Assembly (NCBI GenBank): GCA_023258935.1 | Contig: JAHFRG010000031.1 | Location: 1-12,304, forward strand | Source: Betaproteobacteria bacterium | Lineage (GTDB): Bacteria; Pseudomonadota; Gammaproteobacteria; Burkholderiales; JAHFRG01 | DNA: 12,304 nucleotides | Direction: 5' to 3' | In this document: one piece after another, positions 6,903 through 12,304 of the stretch | Layout: the number at the start of each line of letters is the position of its first letter | Position numbering within the stretch: the first letter of the stretch is position 1 | Made by a program: the position numbers and the translations under genes | The notes under the pieces: model-generated | What the model was told of the DNA's origin: nothing | Databases searched by the model: none | Seen by the model: the letters and a program-made list of their open reading frames with translations, nothing else

Positions 6903-8126
6903 TTATTCGTCTCCTTCAATCACTGGATCGGGAATATGGTTGAAGGCAATCCGCATGGGAGCGGAGTTGAGAGCGAAATGAGCGCCACCGAAATAAACGG
7001 TGTTTTTACCGTAGCGCAGGTTCAGCGAATCGATTATCGCATTCAGCTTATCATGGGATTTGCCGGTATCGAACAAAGACCATGATTGATTGGTTTGCTC
7101 ATCCAAATCCGACAGGGTGATGGCCACAGAAAGTGGAACCGCCTTAGCTTTGGGGTATTTCTTCCACATCGTCGCAAGAGCATTGAGCAATTGCAAAGTA
7201 TCCTGCGTCGGGTCAAGGCGGGCCTGATTTTCCCAGCTTTCACCATTGATATGCTTGACCTTGATATGCATCGCCCCGGTGATACGTTTGTAGCTGCGCA
7301 GGCGCATTGCCGCTTTCTGCGTCAAGCGGTGCAGCACTGAATATGCCGCATCGCGCGAGCGCAGTTCCGGCGGCAGCACGTGGGAGTGCCCCACACTTCC
7401 GCGCAGCGAGGGCAGGGTGGGTACGATTTTGCCGCGCAGCCTGGAATACATTCTCTCTCCTTCGATGCTGCCCCACGCGATGCGCAATTGTTGTTTGTTT
7501 GCGGAACACAGCTTCTGGACCGAATCAATGCCGTGTTCATTGAGGCGTTTTTCCATATTCCTGCCGATACCGCACAAATCTCTTAACTCCAGGCGGTACA
7601 GGCAATCCGGCAAATCGGTATCATCAATTACCACGCAGCCATCGGGTTTTTGCATGTCGCAAGCAACTTTGGCGAGAAAAGTGTTGGGCGCAATGCCGAT
7701 GGAACAGCGCAGCGCCTCCCCGACCGTGCTGTAGATTTTGCGTTTGATGATTTTGGCAAGATCAAGCGCCCGGCTGCGCTGTTGCTGGCTGCCGGTCAGC
7801 TCGCACGCCATTTCGTCTATTGAACATACCGTTTCGACGTGCGTGCAGGATTCCACCGCCTCTACCAGTTTGTGATGGTATTCGATGTAAATCGCCGGAC
7901 GCGCTTCGACAAAATTAATTGCAGGGCAGAGCCGCTTCGCTTCCCGCACTGGAGTTCCGGTCTTGACGCCGAAATTTTTCGCCTCATAGCTCGCGGCGAT
8001 GCAGCACGTGGTATCGGCGAGCACCGGTAGCACGGCAGTGGGCTTGCCCCGCAGCTCGGGAAGCAATTCTTGCTCTACCGAAGCGAAGTAGGAATTGAAA
8101 TCAACGTACAGCGCGCGCAGGGTCAT
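6903..8126 (-). CDS. Y-family DNA polymerase, UmuC-like
   Basis: A 407-residue translesion DNA polymerase of the Y family, which copies past damaged bases. Catalytic carboxylates are visible as Asp9 in YVDFNSYFASVEQ and Asp104-Glu105 in CSIDEM; Phe14 sits at the steric-gate position. The SYEAKNFGVKTGTP segment (46-59) is the usual finger motif. A helix-hairpin-helix region follows around LCGIGRNMEKRL. The C-terminal part resembles UmuC more than DinB: QSWSLFD (347-353) fits a beta-clamp-binding motif like UmuC QLNLFD, followed by LNLRYGKNTVYFGG. No umuD-like gene is adjacent. The start lies inside the glnS 3' end (26-base overlap), so the two are probably translated as a coupled pair. No LexA box was seen next to it, so SOS control is uncertain. 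UmuC versus DinB assignment is tentative. Confidence 0.88.
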   Translation of the reverse strand: MTLRALYVDFNSYFASVEQELLPELRGKPTAVLPVLADTTCCIAASYEAKNFGVKTGTPVREAKRLCPAINFVEARPAIYIEYHHKLVEAVESCTHVETVCSIDEMACELTGSQQQRSRALDLAKIIKRKIYSTVGEALRCSIGIAPNTFLAKVACDMQKPDGCVVIDDTDLPDCLYRLELRDLCGIGRNMEKRLNEHGIDSVQKLCSANKQQLRIAWGSIEGERMYSRLRGKIVPTLPSLRGSVGHSHVLPPELRSRDAAYSVLHRLTQKAAMRLRSYKRITGAMHIKVKHINGESWENQARLDPTQDTLQLLNALATMWKKYPKAKAVPLSVAITLSDLDEQTNQSWSLFDTGKSHDKLNAIIDSLNLRYGKNTVYFGGAHFALNSAPMRIAFNHIPDPVIEGDE

Positions 8127-9816
8127 GCTTGGTCCAGGAATCGCGCAGAGTGACGGCGCGGTTAAATACGGGTTTGCCGGGTTTCGTGTCTTTTAAGTCC
8201 GTCACGAAATACCCGTGCCGCTCAAACTGGAAGCGGTCCTCGAGTTTGGCTGATGCCAGGCCGGGCTCGAGATAGGCGCTAATCACTTCTTTGGAGTGCG
8301 GATTCAGAAATTCCTTATAGTCCTTGCCGCCGGCGTCGGGATGTGGGTGGGTGAACAGCCGGTCGTAGAGCCGCACTTCAGCCCGCAGCGCTTGTGCGGC
8401 GGAAAGCCAGTGGATGTTGCCTTTTACTTTGCGCGCTTCCGCTCCCGCGGTGCCGCTTTTGCTTTGCGCATCGTAAGTGCAATGAATGGCTTCGACTTCG
8501 CCTTGCTTGTTTTTTTCCACCCCCACACATTTGACGACATAGGCATAACGCAACCGGACTTCGGCGTTTGGCGAAAGGCGGAAATAGCCTTGGGGCGGGT
8601 TTTCCATGAAATCCTCGTGCTCAATATAGAGCGTTTTGGAAAACGGCAGCTTGCGCTTGCCCAGTTCCGGCTTTTGCGGATGGTTGGGCGCTTCGCATTC
8701 TTCCACTTTGCCGTCCGGATAATTGTCTATGATGAGTTTGAGCGGTTTCAGAACGGCGATGCGGCGCTCGGCGCGTTCATTCAAATCATCGCGCAGCGCG
8801 TCTTCCAGCATGCCGATATCAATCCACGAATCCGCTTTGGAGACACCGATGCGTTCGCAAAACAGGCGTATAGATTCCGGCGTGTAGCCGCGGCGGTGCA
8901 CGCCGACCAGGGTGTTCATGCGCGGGTCGTCCCAGCCGTCAACATATTTGCCTTCGACAAGTTCAATGAGTTTCCTCTTGCTCATCACGGTATAGGTAAG
9001 GTTCAATCGCGCGAACTCGATTTGCTGCGGCAGCGGGCGCTTGAGGTCCCCGTCGTTGGCCAGCTCGTTCAGCACCCAGTCGTAAAGCGGACGGTGGTCT
9101 TCGAACTCAAGCGTGCAAATGGAGTGGGTGATGTTTTCCAGCGCATCGGAAATGCAGTGGGTGTAGTCGTAAAGCGGGTAAATGCACCATTTGCCGCCAG
9201 TGCGGTGGTGATCCGCGTGACGGATGCGGTAAATCGCGGGATCGCGCATATTGATGTTGGGCGAGGCCATGTCAATCTTGAGCCGCAGCACGTGCGTGCC
9301 GTCGGGAAATTCACCGGCTTTCATGCGACGGAATAAATCCAGGTTTTCCTCGACCGGGCGGTTGCGGTAGGGACTCTCTTTACCCGCTTCGGTCAATGTA
9401 CCGCGGTGTTGGCGGATTTCGTCCGCACTAAGGCTGTCGACGTACGCCTTGCCGGTTTTGATGAAATGCTCGGCAAACTCATAGAGCTTGTCGAAATAGT
9501 CGGATGCGTAATAAAGATGTTTGCCCCAGTCGAAACCCAGCCAGCGTACCGAATCGAGGATGGAATCCACATATTCCTGCTCCTCCTTGGTCGGGTTGGT
9601 GTCGTCAAAGCGCATGTGGCATTCGCCCCGATAATCGCGCGCCAGGCCAAAGTTGAGGCAAATGGACTTGGCGTGGCCGATATGCAGATAGCCGTTGGGT
9701 TCCGGCGGAAAGCGCGTCTCCACTCGCCCGCCCCATTTGCGGGTGGCGTTGTCCTGGTCAACGATGTTGCGGATGAAGTTGGGCGCGAAGGGGAGTTTGT
9801 TTGGGGTTTTTGCCAT
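8101..9816 (-). CDS. glnS: Glutaminyl-tRNA synthetase
   Basis: A 571-residue class I aminoacyl-tRNA synthetase that charges tRNA-Gln with glutamine. The HIGH motif is at 45-48 within PPEPNGYLHIGHAKS, and the KMSKS-type motif is VMSKRKL near residue 275. The GlnRS-specific segments RFDDTNP and DWGKHLYYASDYFDKLYE follow the E. coli pattern, and the C-terminal beta-barrel anticodon-binding region is full length (E. coli is about 554 residues). ATG at 9816 opens the conserved N-terminal region; the Shine-Dalgarno is weak. It is the first gene of a minus-strand group and its end overlaps the polymerase gene. The promoter must lie in the divergent region with rimP. Confidence 0.97.
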   Translation of the reverse strand: MAKTPNKLPFAPNFIRNIVDQDNATRKWGGRVETRFPPEPNGYLHIGHAKSICLNFGLARDYRGECHMRFDDTNPTKEEQEYVDSILDSVRWLGFDWGKHLYYASDYFDKLYEFAEHFIKTGKAYVDSLSADEIRQHRGTLTEAGKESPYRNRPVEENLDLFRRMKAGEFPDGTHVLRLKIDMASPNINMRDPAIYRIRHADHHRTGGKWCIYPLYDYTHCISDALENITHSICTLEFEDHRPLYDWVLNELANDGDLKRPLPQQIEFARLNLTYTVMSKRKLIELVEGKYVDGWDDPRMNTLVGVHRRGYTPESIRLFCERIGVSKADSWIDIGMLEDALRDDLNERAERRIAVLKPLKLIIDNYPDGKVEECEAPNHPQKPELGKRKLPFSKTLYIEHEDFMENPPQGYFRLSPNAEVRLRYAYVVKCVGVEKNKQGEVEAIHCTYDAQSKSGTAGAEARKVKGNIHWLSAAQALRAEVRLYDRLFTHPHPDAGGKDYKEFLNPHSKEVISAYLEPGLASAKLEDRFQFERHGYFVTDLKDTKPGKPVFNRAVTLRDSWTKHDPARAVR

Positions 9817-9833
9817 GTTCGGAAGCTTTTTTT

Positions 9834-9839
9834 AATATA
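9834..9839 (-). promoter_or_regulatory. Candidate -10 element for glnS
   Basis: On the minus strand TATATT occurs 17 bases before the glnS start codon, in the AT-rich tract that precedes the gene. No good -35 match sits at the right distance (TTTTCT at 18 bases is poor), so the call is weak. It would give a very short leader. Confidence 0.25.
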
Positions 9840-9920
9840 AACCAATCTGAAAGTTAAAGAAAATTGCTTATCTTGTGTTACAGCAGTCGGGTGCGAAATC
9901 CGTTCAAGTTGCGCACTAAA

Positions 9921-9936
9921 GGCCCCTGAAAGGGCC
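9921..9936. repeat. GC-rich inverted repeat in the glnS/rimP divergent region
   Basis: GGCCC (9921-9925) and GGGCC (9932-9936) form a 5-bp GC stem with a six-base loop. No T-run follows on either strand. It lies about 85 bases before the glnS start and upstream of the rimP promoter, so it could be a leader hairpin for glnS or a protein site. No function is recognised. Confidence 0.3.
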
Positions 9937-9968
9937 CGTTTGGCCTTGTTTCCGGCATTTTATCCTAT

Positions 9969-9996
9969 TTGATTTGCTTCAATTTTTTGCTAGAAT
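9969..9996 (+). promoter_or_regulatory. Sigma70-type promoter for rimP-nusA-infB
   Basis: TTGATT (9969-9974) as -35 and TAGAAT (9991-9996) as -10, separated by 16 bases, are close to the TTGACA/TATAAT consensus. Transcription would start near 10002-10004, about 50 bases before the rimP ATG. This fits the beginning of the rimP-nusA-infB operon. Confidence 0.65.
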
Positions 9997-10015
9997 GGTA
10001 AAGTACGTTAACGAT

Positions 10016-10037
10016 ATGGGCTTTCAGCCCATTTTTT
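10016..10037 (+). terminator. Terminator-like hairpin in the rimP-nusA leader (possible attenuator)
   Basis: ATGGGC (10016-10021), loop TTTCA, GCCCAT (10027-10032), with a run of six T at 10032-10037. This has the form of an intrinsic terminator, although the 6-bp stem is short. It sits about 20 bases after the predicted -10 element and before rimP, so full termination would silence the operon. Partial termination modulated by NusA, an intrinsic-termination factor encoded by the same operon, would be a simple feedback loop; that is inference. Confidence 0.55.
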
Positions 10038-10053
10038 GTTTGTGATTTTGCTT

Positions 10054-10482
10054 ATGGATTTGCGCGAAGTGGTTGAAACTGCGGTGATTGGCCTGGGCTA
10101 CGAGTTGGTGGACCTCGAGATGTCCAACCACGGAAAGCTGCTCAGGGTATTCATCGATAAGACGGGCGGGATTAATGTGGGCGATTGCGCGCTGGTCAGC
10201 AATCATCTCATCCGTTTGTTTGCGGTGGAGAACCTGGTTTACGAAAAGCTCGAGGTTTCTTCCCCGGGCCTAGACCGGGTCTTGAAAAAACGCTCGGATT
10301 TCGAGCGTTTTGCAGGTGAGAGGGCGCAAATCAAAGTGCGGATGCCCATATCCGGGCAGAGGAATTTTGTGGGTGTGCTTCGTGGCATCAATGGCGGGTT
10401 TTTGCAACTGGAAGTGGACGGCAGGATGCTGTCGCTGGATATGGCTAATTTGGAAAAGGCCCGTTTGATTCCGAATCTATGA
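10054..10482 (+). CDS. rimP: Ribosome maturation factor RimP
   Basis: A 142-residue RimP (YhbC), needed for maturation of the 30S ribosomal subunit in the cytoplasm. Family features are GLGYELVDLE near the N-terminus, the IDKTGGINVGDCALVS segment (about 35-50), the strongly conserved LEVSSPGLDR (about 67-76), and the C-terminal SH3-like domain ending in ARLIPNL. ATG at 10054 (MDLREVVE) matches the usual start of relatives; in-frame TTG at 10036 and GTG at 10042 overlap or adjoin the hairpin T-run and are unlikely. No Shine-Dalgarno is visible before the ATG, which is odd. nusA follows after 16 bases. Confidence 0.95.
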   Translation: MDLREVVETAVIGLGYELVDLEMSNHGKLLRVFIDKTGGINVGDCALVSNHLIRLFAVENLVYEKLEVSSPGLDRVLKKRSDFERFAGERAQIKVRMPISGQRNFVGVLRGINGGFLQLEVDGRMLSLDMANLEKARLIPNL

Positions 10483-10498
10483 GTTGGAGTTTATCGTT

Positions 10499-11971
10499 AT
10501 GAGTCGAGAGATTTTATTACTGGTGGATGCCCTGGCGCGCGAAAAAAGCGTGGAGAAGGATATCGTTTTTGCCGCGCTGGAATTGGCGCTGGCATCCGCC
10601 ACCAAGAAGCGTTTTCACGACGATGTTGACGTCAGGGTGGCGGTCGACCGCAACAACGGGGAATACGCGTCTTTCCGCCGCTGGCAGGTGGTGGCTGTCG
10701 AGGGGCTGGAAGCGCCCTCGCGCCAGATGACTTTGGAACAGGCGCAAAAACACAATCCTGAAATTCAGCTTGGCGAGTATATCGAAGAGCCGCTCGAGGC
10801 CGTGGAATTCGGCCGCATCGGCGCGCAAACCGCGAAGCAGGTGATTTTGCAGAAAATCCGCGATGCCGAGCGCGAGCAGATCTTGAACGATTTCCTGCAG
10901 CGCAAAGAGCAGCTGGTTACCGGTGTGATTAAGCGCATGGAGCGCGGCAACGCGATGATCGAATCCGGCCGCATTGAAGCGCTTTTACCACGCGACCAAA
11001 TGATTCCCAAGGAGAACCTGAGGGTAGGCGACCGCGTGCGCGCCTATCTCATGCGCGTGGACCGCAACAGCCGCGGACCGCAGCTCATTTTGTCGCGCAT
11101 CGTCCCCGAATTCCTGGTGAAGCTGTTCGAGCTCGAAGTTCCTGAAATCGAGGAAGGACTGCTGGAAATCAAAGCCGCCGCGAGAGACCCGGGTTCACGG
11201 GCCAAAATCGCGGTGAAAGGTAATGACCAGCGCATAGACCCGATCGGAACCTGCGTCGGCATGCGCGGATCAAGAGTGCAGGCGGTGACCGGCGAGCTTG
11301 CCGGCGAGCGTGTGGACATCATCCTGTGGGCGCCCGATGCAGCGCAGTTCGTGATTAATGCGCTCGCGCCGGCTGAAGTGAGCAGCATCGTGGTGGATGA
11401 GGAAAAGCACAGCATGGATATCGTGGTCGAGGAGGAAAACCTGGCGCAGGCGATAGGCCGCAACGGGCAAAACGTGCGATTGGCGTCCGAGCTTAGCGGG
11501 TGGGGGCTCAACATCATGACTGTTGCCGAGTCCCAGAAAAAAAGCGGTGAAGAATCAGCGAATATCAAGAAGCTGTTCATGGAACGGCTGGATGTGGACG
11601 AAGAGGTTGCGGATATTCTGGTGCAGGAAGGTTTCAACACCCTTGAGGAAGTGGCTTATGTGCCGCTCAATGAAATGCTGGAAATCGAGGCTCTTGACGA
11701 AGAGACGGTCAATGAGCTCAGGAGCCGCGCGCGCGGCGCGCTGCTTAACGAAGCAATTGCCAGCGAAGAGCAGGTGGAACATGATGCCGAGGATTTGTTG
11801 ACCCTCGAAGGCATGGACAGCCAAACCGCGCGGGTGCTGGCCGCCAAAGGCGTGACCACCAAGGAAGGGCTGGCGGATCTCGCTGTTGACGATTTGCTGG
11901 AGATGACCGGAATGGACGACGAGCGCGCCAGGAAACTCATCATGACAGCGCGCGCACCGTGGTTTGCTTGA
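10499..11971 (+). CDS. nusA: Transcription termination/antitermination factor NusA
   Basis: A 490-residue NusA, an RNA polymerase-associated factor that promotes pausing and intrinsic termination and takes part in antitermination. Domains in order: N-terminal polymerase-binding domain (about 1-130), S1 (about 138-205), KH1 with GMRG near 254, KH2 with GRNG near 320, and two C-terminal acidic-repeat helix-hairpin-helix domains beginning near 359 (LFMERLDVDEE) and 434 (LTLEGMDSQTA). Two such repeats and this length match the E. coli protein (495). ATG at 10499 is chosen because TTGGAG ends nine bases upstream; the in-frame TTG at 10484 overlaps that site. It lies between rimP and infB in the classical operon. 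Confidence 0.97.
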   Translation: MSREILLLVDALAREKSVEKDIVFAALELALASATKKRFHDDVDVRVAVDRNNGEYASFRRWQVVAVEGLEAPSRQMTLEQAQKHNPEIQLGEYIEEPLEAVEFGRIGAQTAKQVILQKIRDAEREQILNDFLQRKEQLVTGVIKRMERGNAMIESGRIEALLPRDQMIPKENLRVGDRVRAYLMRVDRNSRGPQLILSRIVPEFLVKLFELEVPEIEEGLLEIKAAARDPGSRAKIAVKGNDQRIDPIGTCVGMRGSRVQAVTGELAGERVDIILWAPDAAQFVINALAPAEVSSIVVDEEKHSMDIVVEEENLAQAIGRNGQNVRLASELSGWGLNIMTVAESQKKSGEESANIKKLFMERLDVDEEVADILVQEGFNTLEEVAYVPLNEMLEIEALDEETVNELRSRARGALLNEAIASEEQVEHDAEDLLTLEGMDSQTARVLAAKGVTTKEGLADLAVDDLLEMTGMDDERARKLIMTARAPWFA

Positions 11972-12002
11972 TGGAGTAGCGGATACGAATCAGGAAAGAG
12001 TC

Positions 12003-12304
12003 ATGGCACAGATGAACGTAGAGCAATTTGCCCGCGAGCTGAAGCTGGATCCTTCACGCTTGATCGAGCAATTACAGGCGGCCGGGGTCAACAAGAAGCT
12101 CGTTGAAGACTTGCTCACCGAGCAGGACAAGACCCAGTTGCTTGACTATCTGCATCGCGTGCATGGCGCGGAGCAGAAGAAGAAAATCACGTTGACCCGC
12201 AGGCAGACTTCCGAGATCAAAAAATCCGACAATACAGGCAAAGCCCGCACCATTCAGATCGAGGTGCGCAAAAAGCGCGTGTTTGTGAAACGCGATGAGA
12301 CTGC
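12003..12304 (+). CDS. infB: Translation initiation factor IF-2, N-terminal part
   Basis: One hundred codons from ATG at 12003 run open to the right edge. The start MNVEQFARELKL is the conserved N-terminal IF2 domain, followed by a typical segment with LTRRQTSEIK and IQIEVRKKRVFVKR, which is the betaproteobacterial/proteobacterial IF2 N-terminal pattern. The GTPase domain is outside the window. AGGAAAGAG lies just before the start and nusA ends 31 bases upstream. IF2 places initiator tRNA on the ribosome. Confidence 0.95.
   Translation, partial: MAQMNVEQFARELKLDPSRLIEQLQAAGVNKKLVEDLLTEQDKTQLLDYLHRVHGAEQKKKITLTRRQTSEIKKSDNTGKARTIQIEVRKKRVFVKRDET

Noticed and set aside
8296..9336. A 346-codon plus-strand open frame
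   Set aside because: It lies opposite glnS, which is full length and conserved; the antisense frame has no independent support.
9921..9945. GC-rich inverted repeat as terminator for an upstream gene
   Set aside because: No gene is transcribed into it from the adjacent side, since glnS and rimP diverge, and no T-run follows.
1..12304. CRISPR arrays, insertion sequences, tRNA or rRNA genes, phage modules
   Set aside because: No repeated spacer pattern, transposase motif, tRNA cloverleaf or rRNA sequence was seen.

Overview
The window looks like a chromosomal segment from a betaproteobacterium. The evidence is the style of the rimP-nusA-infB block, a bacterial-type GlnRS, and a bacterial formyltransferase/hydrolase (Fhc/Fwd) C1 locus of the kind found in methylotrophs. 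The assignment to Betaproteobacteria comes from recognising protein sequences by eye, not from a database search.

Positions 1-5437 (minus strand, transcribed right to left) hold a compact gene set: a 203-residue protein of unknown function, a 7Fe ferredoxin, a ferredoxin-NADP+ reductase of the FprA/adrenodoxin-reductase type, and then formylmethanofuran dehydrogenase subunits D, B and A. Subunit A runs off the left edge. The gaps are 12 to 52 bases, so this is probably one operon. In the best-studied bacterial Fhc complex (Methylorubrum/Methylobacterium extorquens), the B subunit is reported to have lost its metal centres, and the complex only hydrolyses the formyl group to formate. Here subunit B keeps the cluster-binding cysteines, the Cys-His-Gly metal-ligand site and a conserved Arg-Gly-His. 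The pterin-binding subunit D is also present, and an electron acceptor chain (ferredoxin plus NADP+ reductase) is encoded with it. Together these suggest a redox-active formylmethanofuran dehydrogenase in a bacterium, interconverting the formyl group and CO2 with electrons passing to or from NADP(H). This is the most interesting content of the window.

Positions 5438-5728 are a non-coding gap that should carry the promoter of this operon. Positions 5729-9816 (minus strand) hold glnS, a UmuC-like Y-family DNA polymerase that overlaps the end of glnS, a lipoprotein built from two BamE-like repeats, and a diiron ferritin-like protein.

Positions 9817-10053 are the divergent control region between glnS (minus) and rimP-nusA-infB (plus). 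It has a good sigma70-type promoter, followed about 20 bases later by a hairpin with a T-run that looks like an attenuator. Positions 10054-12304 hold rimP, nusA and the start of infB, the usual bacterial order for ribosome maturation, transcription elongation and translation initiation.
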